NCBI RefSeq assembly: GCF_011383005.1
Contig: NZ_CP049935.1
Span: 3,596,001 to 3,660,000 of the forward strand
Length of the DNA stretch: 64,000 nt
Source: Phycicoccus sp. HDW14
Lineage (GTDB): Bacteria; Actinomycetota; Actinomycetes; Actinomycetales; Dermatophilaceae
Direction of reading: 5' to 3'
Part shown: piece by piece, positions 1 to 8,856 of the stretch
Numbering within the stretch: position 1 is the stretch's first letter
How the letters are laid out: the number at the start of each line of letters is the position of its first letter
Program-made: the position numbers and the translations under genes
Notes under the pieces: model-generated
The model's input: the letters and a program-made list of their open reading frames with translations, nothing else
Databases searched by the model: none
Told to the model about the DNA's origin: nothing

Positions 1-1
1 G

Positions 2-568
2 GTCGCGGCCGCGATCCGCTCGCTGGCCCTCGACCCCCGGGTGCAGGTGGTCAACCTCTCCTTCGGTGGCGGGGTCTTCGACGACCGGACCGGACCGCCG
101 GCCCTCATCCGGGCGGCGCTCGAGGAGGTCGACCTCGACCGCGTCGCGGTCGTCGCGGCGGCCGGGAACGATCCGAGCGGGCTGCGCACCTGGCCGGCGG
201 CCTTCGACGGCGTCATCGCCGTCGGGGCCTGGGAGTCGGGCGGGCTCGACGGGTACCGGCCGGCCGGCTTCAGCAACCGCGGCTCGTGGGTGCAGGCGTA
301 CGCGCCCGGGGTCGAGGTCGTCGGCCCCTACGTCGACCAGCGCACGTTCGGTCTGCCGGGCCCCGCGGCTGAGGCCGACGCCGCGGGCGCCCTCGCGTGG
401 TTCCACGGCTGGGCGGTGGGCGAGGGCACGTCCTTCGCCGCCGCGACCCTGTCGGGCCGGATCGCGGCCCACGCCCTCGAGCACGGCATCACCGGCGCCG
501 ACGCCGCCGTCCGGATCCTGCGCGACGCGCCGCAGATGCCCGGCGAGCAGGGCGTGGTCATCGCCTGA
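2..568 (+). CDS. Subtilisin-like serine peptidase (S8 family), C-terminal part
   Basis: The frame is open to the left edge, so only the last ~188 residues are present. It contains the S8 core strand VNLSFGG, then AAAGND with the oxyanion-hole Asn, and near residue 142 the nucleophile motif GTSFAA. The catalytic Asp and His lie outside the window. There is no obvious C-terminal membrane anchor or sorting signal after the catalytic domain, and the protein ends shortly after the Ser helix. It is convergent with a small gene and a sigma factor on the other strand, which may form a functional set with it. Whether it is exported cannot be judged without the N-terminus. Confidence 0.9.
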   Translation, partial: VAAAIRSLALDPRVQVVNLSFGGGVFDDRTGPPALIRAALEEVDLDRVAVVAAAGNDPSGLRTWPAAFDGVIAVGAWESGGLDGYRPAGFSNRGSWVQAYAPGVEVVGPYVDQRTFGLPGPAAEADAAGALAWFHGWAVGEGTSFAAATLSGRIAAHALEHGITGADAAVRILRDAPQMPGEQGVVIA

Positions 569-633
569 GTGGGCCGCCCTCCCGGGGCCGCCCGCCCGGA
601 CCCGCCCGCACCGGACCCGCCCGCACCGGGCCG

Positions 634-1112
634 TCAGAGCGCGAACCACTCCGTCGTCGTCGTGCCGGTGCGGACCCGGACGGCGCTCGCCGCGGCCGGC
701 AGGCCGGTCACGGTGAACCAGCCGTCCCCGTCGACCTCGACCCTCGTGCTCGAGCCGCCGCGCACCTCGACGGTCACCGGCCCCGACGCCCCGCGCAGCA
801 GGCCGTGGACGGTGGCCACGTCCCCTCGACCGCGACCTGGAGGTCGATCCCGACCTCGTCGGTGGCGAAGGACAGCAGCCGCACGGCACCGGTGAGGGCG
901 TCGTACGCGGCGCGGGTCAGCAGGGCCTCGCCGTCGGCCGAGTCGGTGAGCAGGCGTGCGAGGTGATCGAGCGTGCGGGTCTCGAACGCGGCGCGGGCCG
1001 CCTCCTCGACGTGCGCCGGCGGGGGGTCGACGGCCGCGGCGAGGGCGCGCAGCCGTTCGACGAGGGCGTCGTCGGTGTCATCGGGCACGGGGGTCACCGT
1101 CCTCTCGGTCAC
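634..1112 (-). CDS. Conserved hypothetical protein next to ECF sigma factor (single-base frameshift)
   Basis: Two overlapping minus-strand frames join if one base is added to the G4 run (plus-strand CCCC at 822-825). The repaired product is 159 residues, reading VEG-DV-ATVHGLL across the joint. The N-terminal ~100 residues are acidic and helical-looking. The C-terminal ~60 residues look like a small beta domain (PVTVEVRGG, VEVDGDGWFTVTGLP). The GTG start at 1112 lies 35 bases inside the end of the sigma-factor gene, so the two are probably co-translated. Family unknown to me; a sigma-associated regulatory partner is an inference. The break is probably an assembly error, since the length restores exactly in frame. 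Confidence 0.65.
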
Positions 1113-1719
1113 GGGGGTCGGTGGCGGCGCGCGGGTCGAGGAGGGAGTCGCCCTCGACCCGCCGCCGCAGCTGCTCCAGGCAGCGCTGGCGGGTGGGCCC
1201 GATGCTGCCGACGGGCATGTCGAGGGCCGCCGCCACCTCGGCGTACGAGGGCGGCGGCGAGGCCATGAGCGTGCGCAGCAGGGCCCAGCACCGGCCCGGG
1301 AGGGTGCTCACCGCGGCCCACAGCGCGGCGTCGCGCTCGCCGGCCAGGAGGGCGGCGTCCAGCTCGGGTCGGGCGTCCTCGACCTCCAGGTCGTCGAGCA
1401 GGTCGGTCGTGTAGCCCGTCCGGCCGCGCCGGCGCAGCAGCTGGAGGCACTCGCGCCGGGCGGTCGTCGCCAGCCAGCCGCCGAGGTGCTCGGGGTCGCT
1501 GATCCGGGTGAGGTGCTCGACGAGGCGCAGCCAGGTGTTCTGCACGGCGTCGTCGGTCTCGCCCACCCGGAGGCGGTAGGCACGGGCGACCGACCACACG
1601 AGGCCGCCGTAGCGCTGCACGAGCAGGTCCCAGGCGGCCTGTTCGCCCGCCGCGGAGGCCGCGAGGAGGTCCGCGGTGGACCGCTCCACGCCCTCGCCCC
1701 GCATCGGGTCGCCCGGCAC
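1078..1719 (-). CDS. ECF-type sigma-70 family RNA polymerase sigma factor
   Basis: A 213-residue two-domain sigma factor. Region 2 covers roughly residues 22-95 (AWDLLVQRYGGLVWSVAR, then DDAVQNTWLRL and GGWLATTARRE). Region 4 covers ~130-190, ending in a helix-turn-helix (SYAEVAAALDMPVGSIGPTRQR). The product should redirect RNA polymerase to a small regulon. Start GTG at 1719 is chosen for length; ATG at 1704 is an alternative and neither has a strong ribosome site. The next gene overlaps its 3' end. No anti-sigma factor with a recognisable zinc-binding motif is adjacent; the overlapping 159-residue protein might take that role, but this is inference. Confidence 0.92.
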   Translation of the reverse strand: MPGDPMRGEGVERSTADLLAASAAGEQAAWDLLVQRYGGLVWSVARAYRLRVGETDDAVQNTWLRLVEHLTRISDPEHLGGWLATTARRECLQLLRRRGRTGYTTDLLDDLEVEDARPELDAALLAGERDAALWAAVSTLPGRCWALLRTLMASPPPSYAEVAAALDMPVGSIGPTRQRCLEQLRRRVEGDSLLDPRAATDPRDREDGDPRAR

Positions 1720-1917
1720 GGGTCCATTGTGTCGAAGTTCGCCCTCACGGACACCTGATGCCCGGGGAACGGCTCCTGATGCACCCGCCGCCGGGACCCG
1801 CGGCCCGCTCCTTCAGGAAGTCACGAGGTGCGCCCGGGGTGCTCCCGAGGCGGCGGCGGGACGGTGGTCGACGTCACCGGGACCGTCCCGGCCACCCCGA
1901 CCCGCAAGGAGCACCCG

Positions 1918-2463
1918 ATGCCCGCCCTCCGCACCTCCCTCGTCGCACTCGCCGTCGGCGGCGCCGCCGTCACGACCGGCATCGTCGCCACGAGCGCGAC
2001 CGCCGCGCCCACGCCCGTCGCCGCGGTGTCCGCCGCCGCCGACGAGGCGGGCAGCACCGAGGCCTCGACCACCGCCCTGCGCCACGGCGCGCGGAAGTGG
2101 TGGAAGGACCTCACCGACACCCAGCGCCAGTGCCTCCAGGACGCGAAGGTCACCCGGCCGGTCGGCCCCCTCGACGACGCACAGCGCAAGGCCCTGCGGG
2201 ACCAGGTGACGGCGGCGGCGCAGCAGTGCGGCGTCGAGCTGCCGTTCCCGAAGGCCCGCGCGTTCTGGAACGGCCTCTCCGACAGCCAGAAGCAGTGCCT
2301 CGACGACGCCAAGGTCACCCGGCCGTGGGGCCCGCTGACCAAGGAGCAGCGCCAGGCCGTGCGCGCCGACCTCGCCGCCGCCGCGAAGACCTGCGGCGTC
2401 ACCCTGCCGGAGAAGCCGGTCAACCCGTCGCCGTCGCCCTCCGCGTCCCCCAGCGCCACCTGA
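1918..2463 (+). CDS. Secreted protein with two homologous repeats
   Basis: ATG at 1918 is preceded by AAGGAG. The first ~35 residues form a Sec signal peptide (MPALRTSLVALAVGG... ATSATAAP). The mature part has two similar units of about 60 residues. Each holds a W/L-rich start, the motif QCL-DAKVTRP-GPL, a basic helix, then CGV-LP, giving two conserved Cys per unit that could form disulfides. The C-terminus is a short Pro/Ser tail. I do not recognise the family. Upstream extension to 1828 is possible in frame but unlikely given the ribosome site and signal peptide at 1918. It is a single-gene unit between the divergent sigma factor and a convergent WYL regulator. Confidence 0.85.
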   Translation: MPALRTSLVALAVGGAAVTTGIVATSATAAPTPVAAVSAAADEAGSTEASTTALRHGARKWWKDLTDTQRQCLQDAKVTRPVGPLDDAQRKALRDQVTAAAQQCGVELPFPKARAFWNGLSDSQKQCLDDAKVTRPWGPLTKEQRQAVRADLAAAAKTCGVTLPEKPVNPSPSPSASPSAT

Positions 2464-2485
2464 GCGCACCGCCCGCGCCGGGAGG

Positions 2486-3454
2486 TCAGGCCCCGGACGC
2501 CCGGAGGTAGCGCTCGCCGAGGACGCGCATCGCCTGGGCGAGCTCCGGCGGCTCGAGCACCTCGACGTCGCACCCGAGCGTGCCGAGCCAGAAGGCGGTG
2601 CCCTCGATGCTCGGGCCGGCCAGCCGGACCACGCAGCGGTCCGGTCGGCCGGCCTCCACGGTGCCCTCGACCCAGTGCCCCAGCCGCGCCTCGACGTCGG
2701 CGGCCGGGGCGTGCACCGCGACCCGGGCCGTCGTGCGGTGCAGCACCTGCCGGGTCTTCTGCGCGACCCATCCGGCGACGTCGTCGGCGGGCAGCGGCCG
2801 GGCCCGGAACCGGTGCCCGACCGAGCGCGCCTCCCGCACCCGGTCGACCCGGAAGGTGCGCCAGTCCTCCCGCCCGAGGTCCCAGGCGACGAGGTACCAG
2901 CGCTGCCCGAGCGTGACGAGGCGGTAGGGCTCGACGCGTCGCTCGGTGCCGGTCCCGGCGTGGTCGGCGTACCCGAACCGGACGACCTCACGGGCACCGG
3001 CCGCCGCGGCGAGGTCGGCGAGCAGCGCGCCGTCGACCGGGGTCTGCCGCCGCCGCCCGGGCTCGGCCCGCGAGGTCGCCGCCCCGAGCGCCTCGACCTG
3101 GCCGCGCAACCGTCCGGGCAGGACCTGCTGGAGCTTGGTCAGCGCCCGCACCGCCGACTCGTCGAGCCCGGCGACGCCGCCGCCGCCCGCCGTCCGCAGG
3201 CTGACGGCGACGGCCACCGCCTCGTCGTCCTCGAGCAGCAGCGGCGGCATCGCCGTGCCGGCTGCCAGCCGGTACCCACCCACCGAACCGCGCGTGGCGT
3301 CGACGGGGTACCCGAGGTCGCGCAGCCGGGCGACGTCGTTGCGGACCGTGCGCTGGCTGACGTGCAGCCGCTCGGCGAGCTCGGGACCGGGCCACTCGCG
3401 CGGCGTCTGGAGCAGCGACAGCAGCCGGAGGAGCCGGGCGGAGGTCTCGGACAT
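2486..3454 (-). CDS. HTH/WYL-domain transcriptional regulator
   Basis: A 322-residue YafY/PafC-type regulator. The N-terminal winged helix (RLLRLLSLLQ, LHVSQRTVRNDVARLRDLGYPV) is followed by the family's linker GGYRL. The WYL-type ligand domain lies at about residues 140-220 with VEPYRLVTLGQRWYLVAWDL, and a C-terminal WCX region follows. WYL domains are thought to sense small ligands or nucleic acids. Start ATG 3454 is chosen because it begins directly with the HTH. It is divergent from the DHA2 efflux pump at 3572, with 117 bases between them, so control of that pump is the simplest inference. Confidence 0.93.
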   Translation of the reverse strand: MSETSARLLRLLSLLQTPREWPGPELAERLHVSQRTVRNDVARLRDLGYPVDATRGSVGGYRLAAGTAMPPLLLEDDEAVAVAVSLRTAGGGGVAGLDESAVRALTKLQQVLPGRLRGQVEALGAATSRAEPGRRRQTPVDGALLADLAAAAGAREVVRFGYADHAGTGTERRVEPYRLVTLGQRWYLVAWDLGREDWRTFRVDRVREARSVGHRFRARPLPADDVAGWVAQKTRQVLHRTTARVAVHAPAADVEARLGHWVEGTVEAGRPDRCVVRLAGPSIEGTAFWLGTLGCDVEVLEPPELAQAMRVLGERYLRASGA

Positions 3455-3571
3455 GTCCCCGAGGTTAGCGACGAATGAGGAACGGAACGTGCCTGATGGG
3501 CTCCTAGCGTCGGCGTCGACCGCCACGGACGACCACCGCCGTGGACCGCCGGAGCACCGAAGGAGACCACC

Positions 3572-5095
3572 ATGACGACCACCACGACCCCGGCCCCGCC
3601 GGAGGGCGTCGACGCGAGGGCCGCGACCGCCGAGGACCCCACGGCCGCAGCGCCTCCCATCCCGCGGCGCACCTGGCTCGGCTTCGCCGTCGTGCTCACG
3701 GCGACCGTCCTCAACATCCTCGACAGCACGATCGTCAACGTCGCGGCGCCCGCCATCCGCGCCGACCTCGGGATGTCCACCGCGGCCCTGGAGTGGGTGG
3801 CCGCCGCGTACACGCTGGCCCTGGCCGTCGGGCTCGTCGCGTCGGCCCGGCTCGGCGACGTGCTCGGGCGCCGGCGGATGCTCCTCGGCGGCCTCGTCGG
3901 GTTCGTCCTCACCTCGGTGGCCTGCGCGGCGGCGCCGACCGCCGACGCCCTCGTCGTCGGCCGCGCCCTCCAGGGCCTGGCCGCCGCGACGATGGTGCCG
4001 CAGTGCTTCGGGCTCATCCGCGAGATGTTCACGCCGGCCCGGGTCGGGAGGGCGATGGGGGCGATGGGCCCGGCGATCGGCCTCTCGCTCGTGGCGGGCC
4101 CGGTCATCGCCGGCGGGCTGATGCAGCTCGACGCGTTCGGCACCGGCTGGCGCTCGCTCTTCCTCATCAACGTGCCGCTCGGCCTCTTCGCCCTCGTCCT
4201 CGGGCGGAAGGTCCTTCCCGCCGGCGCCCCCACCGCCGGTGCGCGCCTCGACGTCGTCGGCACCCTCGTCCTGGCCGCGGTCAGCCTCCTGCTCACCTAC
4301 CCCCTCGTCGAGGGGCGCGCGCTCGGCTGGCCGCTCTGGGTCTTCGGGATGCTGCTCGCCACCGTGCCGCTGCTCGCCGTCTTCGTCCGGCACCAGCGGG
4401 TCCGGGTCGCCCGGGGTGCGGCGCCCGTGCTCGAGCCGAGCGTGCTGCGCAACCGCTCGTACGTCGCCGGCATCGTCTTCATGGCCGTGTTCTTCGGCGC
4501 CGTCGTCGGGCTCCAGTTCGTCGTCGGCGTCTTCCTCCAGGTCGGCCTCGGCAAGTCCGCGCTCGACGCCGGCCTCTGCCTCTCGGCGCTGGCCGTGGGC
4601 TCGTTCGTCGGGGCGGGCGTGGGCTCGTGGGCGGCGGAGAACCTCGGGCGTCCGATCCTCCACGTCGGCACCGCGATCATGGCCGTCGGCTGCCTCGTCC
4701 TGTGGTGGGCGCTCGACGGGTCGCGCGGCACCGACGTCGGGGTCTGGGCGCTGTCGCCCGGGCTGGCGCTCTTCGGCCTCGGGATGGGGATGATCTTCGT
4801 GCCGCTGTTCTCGATCGTGCTCGGCGGCATCGAGGATCACGAGGTGGGTTCCGCGACAGGGCTGCTCAGCGCCACCGAGCAGCTCGGGGCATCCCTCGGC
4901 ATCGCCGGCCTCGCGACGGTCTTCTTCCACGTCTACGACCTCGAGGCGGGTGGGCCCCGGGCCGCCCTGGCCGCCGGGCGGCACCTGCTCGCGGCCGAGA
5001 ACACACTGCTGCTCACCGTCGGGCTGGTCGCGGTGGCCTGGGTGCTCGCGTGGCTCCTGCCCCGCCGCGCCCGCGTCGGCGGCGGCGGCCACTGA
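3572..5095 (+). CDS. MFS drug-efflux transporter, DHA2 (EmrB/QacA) type
   Basis: 507 residues with about 14 hydrophobic segments, the DHA2 topology. The first helix carries LDSTIVNVAAPAI, a hallmark of the EmrB/QacA group, followed by the loop motif ARLGDVLGRRRM between helices 2 and 3. Such proteins export hydrophobic drugs or metabolites by proton antiport in the cytoplasmic membrane. A strong ribosome site (GAAGGAG) precedes ATG 3572. The ~25-residue N-terminal tail is Thr/Ala/Pro-rich and cytoplasmic. The WYL regulator gene is divergent. A perfect hairpin after the stop probably ends transcription. Confidence 0.95.
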   Translation: MTTTTTPAPPEGVDARAATAEDPTAAAPPIPRRTWLGFAVVLTATVLNILDSTIVNVAAPAIRADLGMSTAALEWVAAAYTLALAVGLVASARLGDVLGRRRMLLGGLVGFVLTSVACAAAPTADALVVGRALQGLAAATMVPQCFGLIREMFTPARVGRAMGAMGPAIGLSLVAGPVIAGGLMQLDAFGTGWRSLFLINVPLGLFALVLGRKVLPAGAPTAGARLDVVGTLVLAAVSLLLTYPLVEGRALGWPLWVFGMLLATVPLLAVFVRHQRVRVARGAAPVLEPSVLRNRSYVAGIVFMAVFFGAVVGLQFVVGVFLQVGLGKSALDAGLCLSALAVGSFVGAGVGSWAAENLGRPILHVGTAIMAVGCLVLWWALDGSRGTDVGVWALSPGLALFGLGMGMIFVPLFSIVLGGIEDHEVGSATGLLSATEQLGASLGIAGLATVFFHVYDLEAGGPRAALAAGRHLLAAENTLLLTVGLVAVAWVLAWLLPRRARVGGGGH

Positions 5096-5120
5096 GGGGC
5101 GCCGCGACCCCGATCTGCCA

Positions 5121-5168
5121 GAACCTTCAGCGACCGACCCCGTGCAAGGGGTCGGTCGCTGAAGGTTC
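5121..5168. terminator. Perfect 21-bp hairpin between convergent genes
   Basis: Arms 5121-5141 (GAACCTTCAGCGACCGACCC plus C) and 5148-5168 are exactly complementary around the 6-nt loop GTGCAA. It lies between the convergent stops of the MFS gene and the aminotransferase gene, so it can serve both strands. No long T tract follows, as is usual in high-GC actinobacteria. Confidence 0.8.
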
Positions 5169-5201
5169 CGGCATCCGGCGGAAAAGTGGTGACGGGTGGG
5201 G

Positions 5202-6578
5202 TCAGGCGGTGACGTGCCGGTCGGTGACGTCGAGCGCGCGGTCGAGGATGTCGAGGCCCTCGGCCATCTCCTCGGCGGTCGTCGTGCACGGCGGCACGAC
5301 GTGGGTGCGGTTGAAGTGCGTGAACGGCCAGAGCCCCTCGGCCTTGCACGCGGCGGCGAGCTCGTTCATCGGTCCGGCCGACGGACCCGCGGCGTTGTAC
5401 GGCACGAGCGGCTCGCGCGTCACGGGGTCCTTGACGAGCTCGAGGGCCCAGAAGAACCCGAGCCCGCGCACCTCGCCGACGCTGGGGTGCCTCTCGGCGA
5501 TCTCGGCCAGCCGCGGCGCGATGACCGTGTCGCTCACCTTGCGGACGTTCTCGAGGATGCCCTCCTCGTCGAAGATCCGCATCGACGCGACGGCCGAGGC
5601 GCAGGCCAGCGGGTGGCCCGAGTAGGTGAGGCCGCCGGGGAAGACCCGGTCGTCGAAGGTCGCGGCGATCTCGGCGGAGATGACGACGCCGCCGAGCGGG
5701 ACGTACCCGGAGTTGACGCCCTTGGCGAAGCAGATGAGGTCGGGCGTGACGCCCCAGTGGTCGACGGCGAACCACTCGCCGCAGCGCCCGAAGCCGGCCA
5801 TCACCTCGTCGGCGATGTAGACGATGCCGAACTCGTCGCAGATCGCCCGGACCCCGGCGAGGTAGCCGTCCGGCGGCACGAGGATGCCGTTGGTGCCGAC
5901 GACGGTCTCGAGCATGATCGCCGCGACGGTCTGCGGCCCCTCGACCATGAGCACGTCACGCAGGTGCTGCAGGGCGCGCTCGCACTCCTGCTCGGCGCTG
6001 TCGGCGTGGAACTGCGAGCGGTACGGGTACGGACCCCAGAAGTGCACGATGCCGGTCATCCCCGGCTCGTTGGCCCAGCGGCGCGGGTCGCCGGTGGCGA
6101 CGATGGAGGCCGCCGTCGCCCCGTGGTAGCTGCGGTACGTCGTGAGGACCTTGTGGCGCCCGGTGTGCAGCTTGGCCATCCGCATCGCGTTCTCGGTGGC
6201 CTCGGCGCCGCCGTTGGTGAAGAACACCTTGTCGAGCGAGCCCGGCGCGCGCTCGGCGATCATCCGGGCCGCCTCGGAGCGCGACTCGTCGGCGAAGCTC
6301 GGGGCGATGGTGCACTGGCGGGCCGCGGCCTCCTGGATGGCCGCGACGAGCTTCGGGTGCTGGTAGCCGATGTTGACGTTGACGAGCTGGCTCGAGAAGT
6401 CGAGGTACTTCGTGCCCTCGAAGTCCCAGAAGTGGCTGCCCGAGGCGCCGGCGATCGGCAGGGGGCTGATCTGGGCCTGCGCCGACCAGGAGTGGAAGAC
6501 GTGCGCGCGGTCGTCGTGCGCGACGCGAGCGCCCTTGTCGGGGTCGGGCTGCACTGCGGGGGAGGCGAACTCGGTCAT
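5202..6578 (-). CDS. Class III pyridoxal-phosphate aminotransferase (amine/omega type)
   Basis: 458 residues, the usual length for the family. Seen are the cofactor-binding segment FFTNGGAEATENAMRMAK, the Asp in YIADEVMAGFGR that pairs with the PLP pyridine nitrogen, and the Schiff-base Lys near residue 286 in CFAKGVNSGYVPLGG. The gene is followed on the left by a terminator and preceded, 28 bases upstream in the same direction, by an aldehyde dehydrogenase. That pairing suggests conversion of a terminal amine (for example putrescine) to an aldehyde and then an acid. The amine specificity is not readable from sequence; taurine-, beta-alanine- or omega-amino-acid-pyruvate transaminase are alternatives. 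Confidence 0.9.
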   Translation of the reverse strand: MTEFASPAVQPDPDKGARVAHDDRAHVFHSWSAQAQISPLPIAGASGSHFWDFEGTKYLDFSSQLVNVNIGYQHPKLVAAIQEAAARQCTIAPSFADESRSEAARMIAERAPGSLDKVFFTNGGAEATENAMRMAKLHTGRHKVLTTYRSYHGATAASIVATGDPRRWANEPGMTGIVHFWGPYPYRSQFHADSAEQECERALQHLRDVLMVEGPQTVAAIMLETVVGTNGILVPPDGYLAGVRAICDEFGIVYIADEVMAGFGRCGEWFAVDHWGVTPDLICFAKGVNSGYVPLGGVVISAEIAATFDDRVFPGGLTYSGHPLACASAVASMRIFDEEGILENVRKVSDTVIAPRLAEIAERHPSVGEVRGLGFFWALELVKDPVTREPLVPYNAAGPSAGPMNELAAACKAEGLWPFTHFNRTHVVPPCTTTAEEMAEGLDILDRALDVTDRHVTA

Positions 6579-6606
6579 CGGTGGCCTTTCGGTCGGTCGG
6601 TCCGGG

Positions 6607-8085
6607 TCAGCCCGGCAGGGTGAAGATCGTCCGGTGCCAGGCCTTGTGGGCCTCACCGGTGATGTCGTGCATGACGTGCTTGACGTTCGTGTACTCGTCG
6701 AACGAGTACGCGGACATGTCCTTGCCGAAGCCGGAGTGCTTGTACCCACCGTGCGGCATCTCGCTGATGATCGGGATGTGGTCGTTGACCCACACGCAGC
6801 CTGCCGCGATCTCGCGCGAGGCGCGACCGGCACGGTAGGTGTCGCGGGTCCAGGCCGACGCGGCGAGGCCGTACTCGGTGTCGTTGGCCAGCCGGATCGC
6901 CTCGTCGTCGTCGTCGAACGCGACGACGGCGAGGACCGGGCCGAACACCTCGTCGCGCCACAGCTCGCAGTCGAGCGGGACGTCGCTGACGAGGGTGGGC
7001 TCGTAGTAGTAGCCGCGGGCCAGCTCGCCGCCCGGTGAGGCCCCGCCGGTGACGACCTTCGCGTAGCCGCGGGCCCGCTCGACCATCCCCGCGACCTTCT
7101 CGAGGTGCCCGCGCGAGGAGAGCGGCCCGAGGTCGGTGGCCTCGTCGGCGGTCAGCCCGAGGCGGACGGCGGCCATGAGGTCGGCGACGCCCGCGACGAA
7201 CGCGTCGTGCACCGAGCGGTGGACGATCGCGCGGGTGGCGGCGGTGCAGTCCTGGCCGGCGTTGATGAGGGTGGCGGCGACCGCGCCGTGCACCGCGGCC
7301 TCGAGGTCGGCGTCGTCGAAGACGACGAAGGGGGCCTTGCCGCCCAGTTCGAGGTGCACCCGCTTGCCGGTCTGCGCCGCGGTGGCCATCACCTGCCGCC
7401 CGACGGCCGTGGAGCCCGTGAACGAGGTCATGTCGACGTCGGGGTGCCCGACGAGGTGCTGTCCGGCGACGGCGCCGGTGCCCGTGACGACGTTGACGAC
7501 CCCCGCCGGCGCCCCGGCCTCGGTGAACGCCTCGGCGAACAGGAGCGAGGTGAGCGGGGTGATCTCGGCCGGCTTGAGGACGATCGTGTTGCCGGCGGCG
7601 ATGGCCGGCAGGACCTTCCAGCCGGCCATCTGCAGCGGGTAGTTCCACGGGGCGATCGAGCCGACGACGCCGATGGGCTCGCGCCGGACCGAGCTCGTGT
7701 GGCTGCCGGAGTACTCGGCACTGGCCATCCCGTCGAGGCGGCGGGCGGCGGCCCCGAAGAACGCGGTGTTGTCGACGGTGCCGGGGACGTCGAACTCGCG
7801 GGCCAGCCGGATGGGCTTGCCGGCCTGGCGGGCCTCCAGCTGCGCGAGCTCCTCGGCCCGCTCGTCGAGGAGGGCGGCGGCCTTCGTGAGGACGGTGGCC
7901 CGCTCGAGCGGCGTCGCGCGCGACCACTCCGCGAAGGCGGTGCGGGCCGAGGCCACGGCGGCGTCGACGTCGTCGGGGCCGGCCAGCGTGACGGTCTCGA
8001 GCACCTCGTCGGTGCTGGGGTCGAGGACGTCGAAGGTCTCCCCGGTGCTCGCGGCGCGCCGCTCACCGTCGATGTACTGGTGCAT
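6607..8085 (-). CDS. NAD(P)-dependent aldehyde dehydrogenase, gamma-aminobutyraldehyde type
   Basis: 492 residues with a complete ALDH fold: SIAPWNYPLQM, the nucleotide loop SFTGSTAVGR, the general-base Glu in LELGGKAP, and catalytic Cys near residue 280 in NAGQDCTAATR. The tail EMPHGGYKHSGFGKDMS is typical of aminobutyraldehyde/betaine-aldehyde dehydrogenases. It oxidises an aldehyde to the acid with NAD(P). Start ATG 8085 (MHQYIDG) matches the family start; an in-frame ATG at 8097 adds four residues. No clear ribosome site is visible. It lies directly upstream of the class III aminotransferase, so the two probably act in sequence in polyamine or related amine catabolism. Confidence 0.92.
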   Translation of the reverse strand: MHQYIDGERRAASTGETFDVLDPSTDEVLETVTLAGPDDVDAAVASARTAFAEWSRATPLERATVLTKAAALLDERAEELAQLEARQAGKPIRLAREFDVPGTVDNTAFFGAAARRLDGMASAEYSGSHTSSVRREPIGVVGSIAPWNYPLQMAGWKVLPAIAAGNTIVLKPAEITPLTSLLFAEAFTEAGAPAGVVNVVTGTGAVAGQHLVGHPDVDMTSFTGSTAVGRQVMATAAQTGKRVHLELGGKAPFVVFDDADLEAAVHGAVAATLINAGQDCTAATRAIVHRSVHDAFVAGVADLMAAVRLGLTADEATDLGPLSSRGHLEKVAGMVERARGYAKVVTGGASPGGELARGYYYEPTLVSDVPLDCELWRDEVFGPVLAVVAFDDDDEAIRLANDTEYGLAASAWTRDTYRAGRASREIAAGCVWVNDHIPIISEMPHGGYKHSGFGKDMSAYSFDEYTNVKHVMHDITGEAHKAWHRTIFTLPG

Positions 8086-8183
8086 GCTCGCGAGCATACG
8101 GGCCCACGCCGCTGCCGGAAAGGCCAGCGTGGGCCCGGATCGGCCGCGGATTCCGTCGCTGAGTTCGGCGACGGCTGCCGTCA

Positions 8184-8705
8184 TCAGTGCTGGTAGGTCC
8201 CGTGGATGATCGCCCGGCCGAGGGTCTTGAAGGCGAGGTCGAACGACACGACGGCCGGCGAGGCGTCGGCGTCGACCCCGAGGGACGGCTCGGAGACGGC
8301 GTGCACCACCACGTAGTAGCGGTGGACCTGGTCGCCCTCCGGCGGGGCGGCACCGGTGAAGCCGGCCTCCCCGGTGTCGTTGCGGACGTGGAAGGCGCGG
8401 CCGGGCAGCTCGCCCGCCGCGGCGCCGGCCTCGAGCGAGGTCACGTCGGCCGGGAGGTCGACGAGGACCCAGTGCCAGAAGCCCGACGGGGTGGGCGCGT
8501 CCGGGTCGAACATCGTCACGACGTAGGACTGCGTCCCCTCGGGCGCGCCGCTCCACGACAGCTGCGGGGAGGTGTTGCCCTGGTCGGCGACCTGGGCGTC
8601 GGCCAGCGGTGCGCCGTCGGTGACGTCCTCGCTCGTCACGGTGAACGAGGCGACCCGGGGCAGCAGGTCGTAGGGGTTCGGGGTGACCGGGCGGTCCAGG
8701 CTCAT
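8184..8705 (-). CDS. PEBP / YbhB-YbcL family (Raf kinase inhibitor-like) protein
   Basis: 173 residues with both PEBP signatures: [23 protein letters not shown] and, later, [20 protein letters not shown]. These form the anion-binding pocket of the phosphatidylethanolamine-binding fold. No signal peptide is present, so it is probably cytoplasmic like YbhB. The bacterial role is not established. The gene is separated from the aldehyde dehydrogenase by about 100 bases and may be read from its own promoter just upstream of 8705. Confidence 0.93.
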   Translation of the reverse strand: MSLDRPVTPNPYDLLPRVASFTVTSEDVTDGAPLADAQVADQGNTSPQLSWSGAPEGTQSYVVTMFDPDAPTPSGFWHWVLVDLPADVTSLEAGAAAGELPGRAFHVRNDTGEAGFTGAAPPEGDQVHRYYVVVHAVSEPSLGVDADASPAVVSFDLAFKTLGRAIIHGTYQH

Positions 8706-8755
8706 GCCGGGTGCTCCTTCGCATCGGGGTCAGGTCCGCGGTCCAACCCCGACCT

Positions 8756-8834
8756 CCCCGACTTATTGCCCATCACCCACCTCCGAGGGGCCGTGGGAGC
8801 GCCCTCGGGGTGGGTTCTGGGCAATCAGTCGGGG
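8756..8834 (-). terminator. Long imperfect hairpin after the ribosomal-protein operon
   Basis: Arms of about 33 nt (8756-8788 and 8802-8834) pair with a few mismatches around a ~13-nt loop; shared segments include CCCCGACT, ATTGCCCA and ACCCAC. It begins 22 bases past the stop of the S14 gene at 8857, so it probably ends the zinc-responsive operon before the PEBP gene. Confidence 0.6.
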
Positions 8835-8856
8835 TTCCGGAGGGCCGGCCGGGGGC

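Noticed and set aside
2486..5092. Long upstream extension of the WYL regulator frame
   Set aside because: The extension lies antisense to the MFS gene and has low-complexity acidic composition; the regulator starts at 3454 with the HTH.
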